The notes: a model not told the origin generated them from the letters alone. A DNA stretch of 63,583 nucleotides from JBFWVD01 sp050246915 (GCA_050246915.1 JBFWVD010000027.1:1-63583), one strand, 5' to 3'. Counted from the first letter of the stretch, positions 18,401 through 26,115 are shown. Program-made: numbers and translations.

Positions 18401-18857
18401 CCTCGTCGCCCGCACCGTCCGGTCGCTGCTCGGGAAGCCGTGGATCGACTTCGATGGGAGTCACCACACGCTGACCGCAGCGGATGTGATGGTCGTCGCT
18501 CCGTACAACGACCACGTCAACCTCGTCCGTGCGACCCTCGATGCCGACCCCACCACCGCAGCCGCCCGCGTCGGCACGGTCGATAAATTCCAGGGTCAGG
18601 AGGCGCCCGTTGTGATCTTCACGATGGCCACCTCCAGCGGCGAGTACATGCCCCGGACGGCCGACTTCTTGTACTCCCGCAATCGGCTCAACGTCGCGAT
18701 CAGCAGGGCCCGGGCGTTGGCCTATGTGATCTGCACCGAAGATCTGCTCGACACGCGGGCTCGTTCTGTCGATGAGATGCGGCTGATCGGCACTCTGTGC
18801 GCCTTCGTCGAAGCCACACAGCGCCAGCTACCAGGCCCTCCGGAGGCGAGAAGCTAG
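15498..18857 (+). CDS. RecB-like nuclease / SF1 helicase fusion (TM0106 family)
   Basis: This 1119-residue protein joins three parts. An N-terminal RecB/Cas4-like nuclease has PVDAKLAR near 131 and LQLCFYAD near 147, and a cysteine cluster (CKHCDFCEFADHC) near 213-225 that could hold an iron-sulphur centre. A middle RNase H-fold domain begins at GDVFLDYEG near 320. A C-terminal Dna2/UPF1-type helicase has GPPGTGKT near 737, LLIDEAGQM near 844, GDPLQLAQV near 870 and RNRLNVAISRA near 1061. It would unwind and cut DNA or RNA ends. GTG 15498 follows a good GGAAGGTG box by six bases; GTG 15489 is an alternative. It follows a 53-residue gene under motif C. Such fusions appear in repair and defence settings. 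Confidence 0.85.
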   Translation: MIERLLTPSKITAWLDCAHYLTLVGLKDAGSLKATNVGVGSFAQLLMDKGMQHEHAYLEKLKSEGRDVCEVPEWNKLNETFAQWTDRVSHLLADGHDVVYQLPFVHDRMRGVADFLIKVPGKSALGDFHYEPVDAKLARVEAKPGHALQLCFYADALSAAQGAMPEQVHLYLGSGRTESIRVADVGAYWRRIRHQLRKVMDAEHDADTEPVKCKHCDFCEFADHCESEWRAADSLQFVAGIRLTESTELKGVGCETMQKLADAKPTVEKLRSERVEVLHRQAALQKVAVEGEPPPFESIPLPAEADDATIRRRQLPAPDDGDVFLDYEGHPFWTAARGLFFMFGLLTRDMSGTWAYEAWWAHDEHEEKANTARLIDWIAARREQFPGCHVYHYNHTERSSLERLAAEYGAEESKLADLVDAGVFVDVLDVVRQRVRVGAESYSLKVLELVAGYQRSHDIDKGSGAVLDYDAWCTDRVQERLDRIARYNEDDVRATMAVRDWLLAHPLVGDAFRLDIEPAEEVLDVDDLVGGLMAAGELPGDEWKQLLAHLLEYWRREWRVFWAQRVALLAADVPDQLDHPDVIAGVSYKEYRPKTGKQRKGRAVFAFPEQEINPNILDLSKKKMSYVVDEHPVTIEVEDIDADAGEFTVIWPDDPDTPIPGAVVLNDWVAARPKPATLAEYAQRVLDGTETVGDTVRRALLRREAPAFVGGTPSAFPTDAMEVAKLATALEDSYLAVQGPPGTGKTYTGSHIVGALLDKGLKVGVTAFSHHAIDNLVRAVLDEYPETKVLRQMTYIPKPSERTPGITYVTKPDTWAKGEHHLFAGTTWPLSGNTMADALDVLLIDEAGQMGLADAIAALNSAAAVVLLGDPLQLAQVSQAVHPTGAGNSTLEHVLGDDTTIPEERGVFLDITRRMHPNVCDFISELIYEERLTSHENCAGQLVDGQAGLRWERAEHDGCDTSSEVEADLVARTVRSLLGKPWIDFDGSHHTLTAADVMVVAPYNDHVNLVRATLDADPTTAAARVGTVDKFQGQEAPVVIFTMATSSGEYMPRTADFLYSRNRLNVAISRARALAYVICTEDLLDTRARSVDEMRLIGTLCAFVEATQRQLPGPPEARS

Positions 18858-18891
18858 GTCGAACGTGCCGGCAACCGCCATCAGGTCGCGA

Positions 18892-19407
18892 TCATGCCGA
18901 TCGCGTAGCGGGGCCGAACCAGCCGAGCTTGGCACCGGCACAGAAGACCTCCGGCTCCGTCGGGAGGCCCCAGTGCCGACGGAAGGCGTCGGTCATGTCC
19001 ATCGACTGTTGGAAGCCGGTGAGTTCCAGCGACTCGCCCTCAGTCAGGATGAGTTCCGGCGCTGGCACGATGGGTCCGCGGTCGAGATGTGCGACGGGCT
19101 CGGCCCGCCAGCCGATGCAGAACCCACCAGGGCTCATCTCCGGTGTCTGGATGATGAGACCCCAACGCTTGAGCACCTCGACGGCGAGGTCACCGACGGC
19201 CTCGTACGGGACGAGGAAGCAGTGGGTCACTCGCGTTTCCCAGACGATCCGTTGCTCGGCGCCGGTGCGGACCAGATAGACGGTTCCGCCCGGCTCGACG
19301 TCGTGAAGGTGCCACGGCCCGTCGGGCCACGTGAGCATCCACGACGACTCCTCGAAGTCGCCATCGCTGCGAGGCATGAACGTTCCGGGGTCGTAGAGGA
19401 GTGCCAT
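18892..19407 (-). CDS. Hypothetical protein, motif-D gene
   Basis: This 171-residue protein begins MALLYDPGTFMPRSDGDF and has a run VYLVRTGAEQRIVWETRV that faintly recalls EVE/ASCH-type PUA-like nucleotide-binding folds. No catalytic motif is certain. The ATG lies only ten bases downstream of motif D, which is nearly identical to the motif before the metallo-beta-lactamase gene, so the two genes are probably co-regulated. It converges on the nuclease-helicase gene with a 34-base gap. Function unknown; RNA or modified-base recognition is a guess. Confidence 0.6.
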   Translation of the reverse strand: MALLYDPGTFMPRSDGDFEESSWMLTWPDGPWHLHDVEPGGTVYLVRTGAEQRIVWETRVTHCFLVPYEAVGDLAVEVLKRWGLIIQTPEMSPGGFCIGWRAEPVAHLDRGPIVPAPELILTEGESLELTGFQQSMDMTDAFRRHWGLPTEPEVFCAGAKLGWFGPATRSA

Positions 19408-19416
19408 GCGATGAAC

Positions 19417-19445
19417 CAGCGTGAACGCGGGGTGTGACGGAGTTG
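19417..19445 (-). promoter_or_regulatory. Shared 29-bp motif, copy D
   Basis: Read on the minus strand, the core is CTCCGTCACACCCC followed by GCGTTCACGCTG. It matches copy A at 27 of 29 positions although the neighbouring sequence is unrelated, so it is conserved for a reason. It sits ten bases before the 18892-19407 gene. Confidence 0.6.
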
Positions 19446-19449
19446 TCGA

Positions 19450-20160
19450 CTACCAGAGGCGCTCGTCGTCGTCGGTCGTGCCCAGTACCGTCGTTACGAA
19501 CGTCGTGTGGTCGTTGCTGTCGGGGCCGAGCCGAGTTGCCTTGATCTTCCGGCGGTACGTCGATCGGTTGCTGGCGCGGTCGAAGGTGATGAGACCGATC
19601 CCGAGTTTCTCGGCCGCCCAGACGATCCGATCGTGGTCCCGCGACTTCGTGAGTGCCGAGGCAGGCGCGAGCACCCACGCGAAGTCGGCGCCACGTGCTT
19701 GCGAGTGCGCTTGGTAGACCGACTGGATCTTGAAGCCGCTCGCTTCCTCGATCTCGATGGCGTGCAGCGACTTGCGAGCATTCCGGGACGCCTTCCGGAG
19801 TGGATGTGCCGCGATCACGAGGTCCGGACGGCTCCACTCCCCGGCGGCGGGGCTGCGCGCGGTGTCGAAGGGAGTCGCCCGAGTCCAGCCCAGTAGCCGT
19901 CGTGCGTTGTCGTCCTCGAGCGCTCTCGTCACGTCCTGATAGAGCGGGATTCTGCCTCGGGCGCCGCGCTCGGTGCCGCGGTACACGATGTGGCCGCCTC
20001 GGATCGTCTCAAGTTGTCGGCCTTCCGCCGTCGCCCGAGCCAGAGCTCGATCGAGACGTGCCGGCTCCCAGCCATAGTGATCCAGCACGCGCTCGCGACT
20101 CGTGCGGTGTCCGTGCTGTGACAGCAGCTCGATGATCTTGTCGACGTCGCTGCGTGCCAT
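19450..20160 (-). CDS. Winged-helix / PD-(D/E)XK nuclease-like protein
   Basis: This 236-residue protein starts at ATG 20160 (MARSDVDKIIELLSQHG). Its first 70 residues look like a helix-turn-helix head. The C-terminal half has RPDLVIAAHP, then HAIEIEEASGFKIQSVYQAH and ARGADFAWVLAP, which resembles the D-(ExK) core of restriction-endonuclease-like folds. The exact catalytic lysine is uncertain. The ATG overlaps the stop of the upstream 84-residue gene by one base (TGATG), so they are coupled. A nuclease acting on foreign DNA is plausible; a DNA-binding regulator is the alternative. Confidence 0.6.
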   Translation of the reverse strand: MARSDVDKIIELLSQHGHRTSRERVLDHYGWEPARLDRALARATAEGRQLETIRGGHIVYRGTERGARGRIPLYQDVTRALEDDNARRLLGWTRATPFDTARSPAAGEWSRPDLVIAAHPLRKASRNARKSLHAIEIEEASGFKIQSVYQAHSQARGADFAWVLAPASALTKSRDHDRIVWAAEKLGIGLITFDRASNRSTYRRKIKATRLGPDSNDHTTFVTTVLGTTDDDERLW

Positions 20161-20414
20161 CAGGTCCGGAGTTCCTGGCCGGGCTCGGGGTAGTCCTTCA
20201 TGAACGCCTCGAGCGATGGCCACGAGCCGAGTTCCGTCCACGGGCTGTTGCGTTCGACATCGATCTCGAAGTACACGTCGCCGATCCGGCCGACGTGGAA
20301 CAGCAAGAAGTCGTTTCCGTCGACGTCCTCCCACTCAGGTTCGATCGCCGTCGCATGAACATCGCCGACGTGCTCGAAGTCGGGGTGCTCTTCGGGATCG
20401 TCACAATCGCTCAT
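20160..20414 (-). CDS. Small acidic protein
   Basis: This 84-residue acidic protein (MSDCDDPEEHPDFEHVGDV) starts at ATG 20414 behind a strong AGGAGG box. It is directly coupled to the nuclease-like gene downstream through a TGATG overlap. No known domain is seen. Its acidity and coupling would fit an inhibitor or antitoxin-like partner of the nuclease, but that is inference from arrangement alone. Confidence 0.55.
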   Translation of the reverse strand: MSDCDDPEEHPDFEHVGDVHATAIEPEWEDVDGNDFLLFHVGRIGDVYFEIDVERNSPWTELGSWPSLEAFMKDYPEPGQELRT

Positions 20415-20488
20415 GCGCCTCCTGTAGCCGTATGCCGAATCGCCGGGGCCCCGCCTGCCGCCGTCTCCGCGCGATACCTCGCCGAACT

Positions 20489-20854
20489 TCACTTGCGCGT
20501 GTAGCCGGTCAGTCGGATCTCGATGCCCATCGCGGGAGCGAGATGATCGAGTGCCTGCTCGATAGACGCCGCCTCAAACGCATCTTCGTAACTGCGGTCA
20601 TGGGGTGCGGCGAAGTAGAGGTTGCCGACGCGCCACAGGTCGCCGATCGTGTCTGTGTTCGAGCCGGCGTTGATCTCCTCGTCATCGCAGTAGTACCTCC
20701 CAAGGTGTTCGACATCTGGGTGGTCACCGGCCCAAATCTCGGTGAGCTCGCCCTCGTCCCACACCCACAGGTAGCACCCTCCAAGCCAACCGGTGCCGCC
20801 TGGTTGAAGATTCGACTCAATGTCGTCATGGTCCACGAAGGCCTGAAGCTCCAC
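20489..20854 (-). CDS. Hypothetical acidic protein
   Basis: This 121-residue protein (MELQAFVDHDDIESNLQPGG) is acidic and rich in glycine and tryptophan early on. It is unlike any family I know. Its C-terminal half (EDAFEAASIEQALDHLAP) is similar in style to the end of the 84-residue neighbour (PSLEAFMKDYPE), so the two may share a fold. It lies 75 bases upstream of that gene and may be in the same transcript. Function unknown. Confidence 0.5.
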   Translation of the reverse strand: MELQAFVDHDDIESNLQPGGTGWLGGCYLWVWDEGELTEIWAGDHPDVEHLGRYYCDDEEINAGSNTDTIGDLWRVGNLYFAAPHDRSYEDAFEAASIEQALDHLAPAMGIEIRLTGYTRK

Positions 20855-20969
20855 GCCGATGATTGTGCCACGCTGACCGCTGGGTGCCGGAGGTTCGCGG
20901 GGTCTGGCTCCTCTCGGCGTTGATTGTCACGATCGGACCTGACCGGAGGCATGTCTCGGCGTGGAGTCC

Positions 20970-21641
20970 TCACGCAGCTTCGGCCTTGCCATACCAATAG
21001 GCGAGCTTCCGTCGTGTCCGCAGCACGGTTTGACGCTGACGCTCGCTGAGCGGTGCGTCGAGGGTGCCGAGCCCGGCCGCCGTGACCAGGTGCCACTGCT
21101 CAGGACTGACGAGGCCGCTGTGGACAGCATCCGCGACGTGTGCGAGATCGAGACGGCTGACCGCCTCGGCTTCGGTATCCGAGGTGCTGACCGGCTCCTC
21201 GGTGAGGAGCGAGGGGCAGACCCGTGCGGGTGCCAGCGCGCGGAGGTGACGTTCGTATCGGAGCTTCGTCCTCGCGACGATCTTCTGGGCGAGGTGGTCC
21301 CCCGGCTCGCGCCGGTCGATGTCGAGGATCACGAGAAAGGCGAGGCTGAGGTACTCCTCGATTGCCCGCCTCCGCATGAACGCGGGAACGGTCTTGATGA
21401 TCGTTCCCGTCATGCGGGGGAGCAGCGATGTGATTGCGATCAAAGCGGCATCGTTGTCGCCGGACTGGGCGGCGTGGACGAGGCGCAGAAGCGTTGGGTG
21501 GTCGTCGGCGAGAACCTGGCTGACGGCGACCTCGATGCTGGGGTCTCGCGCTGCGAGTGCTTCGACGTGGCGGCGAAGCCGTCGGGTCGTGGGCGTGTTC
21601 AGACAGTCAGCGTCTCGGATGAGTGGGTTGTTGGTGGACAT
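20970..21641 (-). CDS. Helical DNA-binding-like protein of a conjugative module
   Basis: This 223-residue, mostly helical protein is divergent from the coupling-protein gene. Its C-terminal part (LSERQRQTVLRTRRKLAYWY) and central helices recall the size and layout of sigma-factor-like or plasmid regulator proteins, but there is no clear sigma region 2 or 4. ATG 21641 is used. The 90 bases between the two divergent genes hold two interleaved inverted repeats, so this protein is a natural candidate to bind them and control transfer genes. Function otherwise unknown. Confidence 0.5.
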   Translation of the reverse strand: MSTNNPLIRDADCLNTPTTRRLRRHVEALAARDPSIEVAVSQVLADDHPTLLRLVHAAQSGDNDAALIAITSLLPRMTGTIIKTVPAFMRRRAIEEYLSLAFLVILDIDRREPGDHLAQKIVARTKLRYERHLRALAPARVCPSLLTEEPVSTSDTEAEAVSRLDLAHVADAVHSGLVSPEQWHLVTAAGLGTLDAPLSERQRQTVLRTRRKLAYWYGKAEAA

Positions 21642-21674
21642 GCCGCCAACGTCCGCGAGGAATGTCACGAACTA

Positions 21675-21708
21675 CTACCCAACCTCACTACCCGACCTGG
21701 TTGGGTAG
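21675..21708. repeat. Inverted repeat 1 (CTACCCAACC / GGTTGGGTAG)
   Basis: A perfect 10-bp inverted repeat with arms at 21675-21684 and 21699-21708 and a 14-base centre. It interlocks with inverted repeat 2 and lies between divergent genes. Confidence 0.75.
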
Positions 21709-21733
21709 GAGCGCAGGATCAAGTCGGGTAGTG
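21686..21733. repeat. Inverted repeat 2 (CACTACCCGAC / GTCGGGTAGTG)
   Basis: A perfect 11-bp inverted repeat with arms at 21686-21696 and 21723-21733. The right arm contains the GTG start of the coupling-protein gene. The left arm lies inside the centre of inverted repeat 1, so the RNA could form a pseudoknot, or a protein could bind several ACTACCC half-sites. Confidence 0.75.
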
Positions 21734-23536
21734 AACGATCGCCCGTCGTCCCTCTCAGCGCCAGAGGCACTTCTCCTGGTAGCGGCATGTGTCATCGTCG
21801 CCACCGGCGCTGTGACCTGGTGCGGGGCCGCGCTCGCTGCGGCGTCCAACCGATCTCGCTTTCAGGGCGGTTTGAGCGCCGCGATCCGCGCGACCGCCCG
21901 CTTACCTGAGCACCTGGGGGACCCGCGGATGGCGTGGCGCGCGCCTGCCGACCGGGCAGCGTTACCCGGCCCGAGCCTCTATTGGCTGTGCACGGGGCTC
22001 GTGCTGCTCACCGTGGTGGGCGTCGGGTTCGCAGCACCGTGGATCTGGCGCCAGACTCGCGAACGGGGTCGAGTCCGCCTTGGGGTGGAGACCCGGGCGC
22101 GGTTCGCCACGACGCGGGATCTCGTCCCACTCTTGGTTGCCCAGCCGGTTCCGCAGGGCAGGTTCGTGCTCGGGCGTGTCCATGGCCGGTTGGTGGCGAC
22201 CGAGGACCGCACCGCGACCGCCCCCGCCCGCTCGCGCCGGGTCCGAGTTCGTCAAGGCGATCGTGGCTCGGTAGCGGTGATTGGGCCGTCCAGGTCGGGC
22301 AAGACGGTGAACGTGATCGCGGGCCTCCTCGATTGGGAGGGCCCGGCGGTGGTGGTCAGCATCAAGCGCGATCTGATCGACGCCACTCGGGAGGCCCGTG
22401 AGCAGAAGGGGTACACGCGGGTGTTCGACCCGTCTGGCGTGTCCGGGCTACCCCCGGCGGGGCTCGCGCGGTGGACACCTCTCCGGGGTGCTCACACGTC
22501 CCGTGGCGCTCAGAAGGCCGCCGCGGCGTTGGCGGCGTCGATCCCGCGGTCGGGGGTGGACGGGGGAGCGGACTACTGGGTGAAGCAGGCCGAGATTCTC
22601 CTCACGGGCCTCCTCGGCGCGGCTGCCCTGGCCGCGGATCGCACGATGCTCGACGTCGCCCAATGGGTGTTCATGAAGTCGATCCCGGTGAAGAAGAAGC
22701 CCAACGAGATCATCGACATCCTTCGCAACGCCAAGCTGAACGGCTCCGACGCCGAGAAGGAGGCGGCCGGCGCTGCGATGCTCCAGCTCGACGCTGTGTG
22801 GAACCTCGACGAACGGGTCCGATCGTCGGTGTATGCCACGGTTCAGACCGTCGTTCAGGCGTGGCTCGACCCAGCAGTGGACGCATCATCGACGCTCGAA
22901 CGCCCCGGCGAACGGTTCATCGACCTCGACTGGCTGACCGACCCAGACCGCTCCAACACGCTGTACCTCGTGTCGCCGCTCGACGATCAGGACCGCCTCT
23001 CCCCGGTGCTCGGCGGCCTGCTGGGAGACCTGAAGGATCAGGCGTACCAGCGCGATGTTGCGGGCGCCGGACTAAAGCGGCCATTGCTGATGGTGATCGA
23101 CGAGGCGGGCAACATGCCGCTGGCGTGGCTACCCGAAGTCGCTGCGACGTGCGCTGGCATCGGCATCTTGCTCGTCACCATCTGGCAGTCGAAGGCGCAG
23201 CTCGATGCGGCCTACGGACGGCTCTCCGACAGTGTCCTGACGAACCACCTGACCAAAGTCGTGTTCTCCGGCTGCTCCGACCCAGCCACACTCGACTACG
23301 TGACTCGCCTCCTGGGCGACGAGGAAGTCATGCACCGGTCAATGTCGTACGACCTCGGTGGCGGGAGCCGGCGGAGCGTGTCGGAGTCGAGTCACCGCGA
23401 GGCGCTCACCCCCTTCCACCTCCTGCGCCAGGTGCGCCCCGGTGAAGCCGTACTGATCCACGGCACCCTGCCTCCGGCGCACCTGCACGCTCGCCGCTGG
23501 TGGGAGGAACACCCCGAGCACCAGCGAGCCGCCTGA
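21731..23536 (+). CDS. TraG/VirD4-type coupling protein
   Basis: This 601-residue membrane ATPase links DNA to a conjugative or mobilisation channel. Two N-terminal membrane segments (about residues 12-38 and 85-108) precede the ATPase. Walker A is GPSRSGKT near residue 192, Walker B is LLMVIDEAGNMP near 455, and SGCSDPATLDYV follows. The GTG start at 21731 is chosen because the longer frame would run through two inverted repeats; that start codon itself sits in one repeat arm. No relaxase gene is seen in the window, and a VirB4 remnant appears only at 55 kb. The gene is intact, so mobilisation by another element's machinery is possible. Confidence 0.85.
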   Translation: MNDRPSSLSAPEALLLVAACVIVATGAVTWCGAALAAASNRSRFQGGLSAAIRATARLPEHLGDPRMAWRAPADRAALPGPSLYWLCTGLVLLTVVGVGFAAPWIWRQTRERGRVRLGVETRARFATTRDLVPLLVAQPVPQGRFVLGRVHGRLVATEDRTATAPARSRRVRVRQGDRGSVAVIGPSRSGKTVNVIAGLLDWEGPAVVVSIKRDLIDATREAREQKGYTRVFDPSGVSGLPPAGLARWTPLRGAHTSRGAQKAAAALAASIPRSGVDGGADYWVKQAEILLTGLLGAAALAADRTMLDVAQWVFMKSIPVKKKPNEIIDILRNAKLNGSDAEKEAAGAAMLQLDAVWNLDERVRSSVYATVQTVVQAWLDPAVDASSTLERPGERFIDLDWLTDPDRSNTLYLVSPLDDQDRLSPVLGGLLGDLKDQAYQRDVAGAGLKRPLLMVIDEAGNMPLAWLPEVAATCAGIGILLVTIWQSKAQLDAAYGRLSDSVLTNHLTKVVFSGCSDPATLDYVTRLLGDEEVMHRSMSYDLGGGSRRSVSESSHREALTPFHLLRQVRPGEAVLIHGTLPPAHLHARRWWEEHPEHQRAA

Positions 23537-23637
23537 CTACCCACCGGCCCGTGCGGCCACTCCCGATCCGGCCGGGTCGTCGATCCCTGCCGAGGTCGGG
23601 TACCAATCCGTGACATCGGGTCGTCAACGTCGAGCGA

Positions 23638-25248
23638 ATGGACATGGCTCACGGATCCCACGAGGAGCGGCTCGCCGCCGCCCACGCAACGCTTCATGAT
23701 GCGGTCATCCAGGTGTCGTCTGGCGAGGACTGGCAGAACCTGCTGACGATGGCCAGCTCCTTCCATCGATACTCGCCGAACAACCAACTGCTCCTCGCGG
23801 CCCAAGGCGCGCAGGGGCTGGTGGCGTCGTTCCACACGTGGAAGCAGATCACCTCTGTCGACGGCGAGCCGTGCCGAATCCGGAAGGGTGAGACCGCTCT
23901 GCGGGTGTACGCGCCGATCCGGGCCAAGCGCGCAGAGCTCGACCCAGACACCGGGCTGCCGACCCAGCCGTCGGTCGTCGGCTACCGACTGGTGCCGGTG
24001 TTCCACCAAGGCCAGCTCGTCTCGCCGCCGGATTTTCCTGCCGAGCCGAAGCTCCTGGCCGGAGAGGACCCTCCGCCCGAACTGTGGGACGCGGTGGCGG
24101 AACAGATCCACGCCGCTGGCTTCACGCTGAGCCGCGGACCGCTCGACGGGCCTGATGGCCCGAAAGGGATCACCAAGTTCATCGAGAAGGCCGTCATCGT
24201 CCGAGATGACTTGCCTCCAGCGCAGGCGCTGAAGACCGAGCTTCACGAGCTCGGCCACGTCCTCATGCACAGCTCGTTCCCCTGCGAGCCGGGCCAAGGG
24301 CGCGACCGGATCGAGGTCGAGGCTGAGTCCGTCGCGTACGTCGTGTGCGACCTTCTTGGCGTCGACGCAGGGGAGTACTCGATCCCCTACGTGGCGTCCT
24401 GGGCGGGCGGCCAGGCCGACAAGGTGCAAGAGACCGCCCAGGCGGTGCTGGCCACCGCACGCAAGATCGTCGCCGGTCTCGAGGCCGAGCTCGGCGTCGA
24501 CCTTCGACCGAACCCGATCGCCGAGATCGTCGCCATGCGACAGCACCAGCATCGCCCGACCGAGCACGCGGCCGATCAGCCACCATCGCCGGTGTCGCAA
24601 CGGGAGGCGCGGCGGGTCGCACGTGGCTCGGCCGACGAGATCATTTCCCGACACCTCGCCGAAGGCACCCTCGACTGGCCACACCTCGCGAACTCACTCC
24701 CGGGGCTCCATGAGGACGCGGCGAAGGTCCGCAACGCCGACGGCAACCCAGGAGCACAAGCGATCCTGCTCGCATACGCGGGAGCGTCGGCGGAAGCGAA
24801 CGTCGCCGTGATGCGAGCGCACGGACTCGACGATCATGACGTGCGCTCCAACCTCACAGTGTCGTTCCTCGACTCGCTCGGCCAGTACGGCCCCCTCTAC
24901 CACCCGACCGAAGTCGCACAAGCGCTCGAGGCCCCACGCCCGGTCAAGGCCTGTGCCAGCGAGCTGGTCGCCGACCTCATAGTCGCCGTTGGCCACCACC
25001 CGGCTGCTGTACACCAGCTCGTCGAGACCAGCGACGTTCCCGACAACGTCGTCAGTCTCGTCGAGGAACGCCTGAAGCGAGCCTGCCACCCGTCAACGGT
25101 CGGCAAGGAGCGTCGTGCCGACCGCGGCCTGCGACTCATCGACGAGTGGAGCGGCGCAGAACCGCGATCACTGGAGCCGACGGGTCTTGCGCCGGGCGAA
25201 CCCATCGATCCGCCCGAGCCCCCGATGCCGCCCGTGCCAGCGGCGTGA
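23638..25248 (+). CDS. ArdC-like antirestriction metallopeptidase
   Basis: This 536-residue protein has an N-terminal ArdC-like single-stranded-DNA-binding domain (SSGEDWQNLLTMASSFHRYS, then the KGE and RVYAP region) and a zinc peptidase motif LHELGH near residue 202, with a downstream glutamate in EVEAESVAYVV near 225. ArdC protects incoming plasmid DNA from restriction. The C-terminal 230 residues form an extra helical region of unknown role. ATG 23638 is used; ATG 23644 is equally possible. It follows the coupling protein by 101 bases, in the same direction, as expected of an early transfer gene. The spacer again carries ACTACCC and GTCGGGTA motifs. Confidence 0.8.
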   Translation: MDMAHGSHEERLAAAHATLHDAVIQVSSGEDWQNLLTMASSFHRYSPNNQLLLAAQGAQGLVASFHTWKQITSVDGEPCRIRKGETALRVYAPIRAKRAELDPDTGLPTQPSVVGYRLVPVFHQGQLVSPPDFPAEPKLLAGEDPPPELWDAVAEQIHAAGFTLSRGPLDGPDGPKGITKFIEKAVIVRDDLPPAQALKTELHELGHVLMHSSFPCEPGQGRDRIEVEAESVAYVVCDLLGVDAGEYSIPYVASWAGGQADKVQETAQAVLATARKIVAGLEAELGVDLRPNPIAEIVAMRQHQHRPTEHAADQPPSPVSQREARRVARGSADEIISRHLAEGTLDWPHLANSLPGLHEDAAKVRNADGNPGAQAILLAYAGASAEANVAVMRAHGLDDHDVRSNLTVSFLDSLGQYGPLYHPTEVAQALEAPRPVKACASELVADLIVAVGHHPAAVHQLVETSDVPDNVVSLVEERLKRACHPSTVGKERRADRGLRLIDEWSGAEPRSLEPTGLAPGEPIDPPEPPMPPVPAA

Positions 25249-25388
25249 AGGAGGACCGCTGTGTCGAACTCCCGGGACGGTGCCTCGCAGACCGACGGCG
25301 GAGTTCCCCCTATGCGAACACGACGGCCGCGGCGGACACCATCTGGACTCCAGGATTGGTCCCGGTGAGCCTCAACAAGCTCTGGTTG

Positions 25389-25925
25389 TCAGTCGTCCAT
25401 CTGGGACTCGGCCGCCATGCGGCGTGCAGCAGCCAGCAACTTGTCGAACCGTTCGTCATCAACTTCGTCGCGGAGGATCTTGGCCAACGTGCGAGCTGCG
25501 AAACCCCACGCAAGGAGCTCTGTCAAAGCCGGGCCGACCATGCCCTGGTGCCGATCGATGCCATCCCCGATCACACGCGCTGTCACCTCAGAGACCACGT
25601 CGTAGGTCATCGTCATCGACTCACCCCGCTCCCGATCGGCCACGATGGCCAGCGATGCCACCAGGTAGTGTTTCCACCGGCGTGCAGCAGCGGGCGTGTC
25701 CATGAGGGGTCGAGGCGAGTAGTCACCCAGCACCAGCATTGCGTTGAACGGCTCGACTGCCAGGAGGTTTCCGAGCGCCCCAGCAAAGCTGCTGAGTACA
25801 CGCTCGGCACCGAACTGGTCGATCAGTTCGGCGGCAAAGGTCTCCTCTAACAGGTCCGGGGACTCGAGGTCGGCTATGTAGCTCGCGAGGAATCGGGCGG
25901 GGTCGTCTGTCCCCTCATCACTCAA
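25389..25925 (-). CDS. Hypothetical protein
   Basis: This 178-residue protein (MSDEGTDDPARFLASYIADL) is helical and acidic, without membrane spans or metal motifs. It lies convergent with the ArdC-like gene, about 140 bases away, and is preceded by a 55-residue zinc-ribbon gene on the same strand, 22 bases upstream. The two probably share a transcript. Not recognised; it may be an accessory gene of the mobile element. Confidence 0.55.
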   Translation of the reverse strand: MSDEGTDDPARFLASYIADLESPDLLEETFAAELIDQFGAERVLSSFAGALGNLLAVEPFNAMLVLGDYSPRPLMDTPAAARRWKHYLVASLAIVADRERGESMTMTYDVVSEVTARVIGDGIDRHQGMVGPALTELLAWGFAARTLAKILRDEVDDERFDKLLAAARRMAAESQMDD

Positions 25926-25947
25926 GGCTGCGAGGTGTGGGCGCAGC

Positions 25948-26115
25948 TCACTGGCGGCGGCTCACGTCGTCGATATCGGAGAGGTCATCAGCATCAAGCA
26001 CCGCCCATTCCCGGCCGCACGCGTCACACTTGGCGTGCTGCTGGAGCTCGTCCGTGTAGTTCCAGTCGTCGCTGCCGCATTCCGGGCATGGTGAGGATTC
26101 GTCGAGTCCATCCAT
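25948..26115 (-). CDS. Small zinc-ribbon protein (55 aa)
   Basis: A 55-residue protein (MDGLDESSPCPECGSDDWNY) with two CXXC knuckles, CPEC and CDAC, separated by 16 residues, an arrangement typical of small zinc ribbons. The remainder is acidic. It sits 22 bases upstream of the 178-residue gene. A longer in-frame version upstream has poor composition and is rejected. DNA- or RNA-binding roles are common for such proteins. Confidence 0.6.
   Translation of the reverse strand: MDGLDESSPCPECGSDDWNYTDELQQHAKCDACGREWAVLDADDLSDIDDVSRRQ

Noticed and set aside
16824..18515. Long minus-strand frame (563 codons) opposite the nuclease-helicase
   Set aside because: Shadow frame; the plus strand carries all helicase motifs.
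20970..21641. ECF-type sigma factor
   Set aside because: Helical with an HTH-like end, but no recognisable region 2 or region 4, so left as unassigned.
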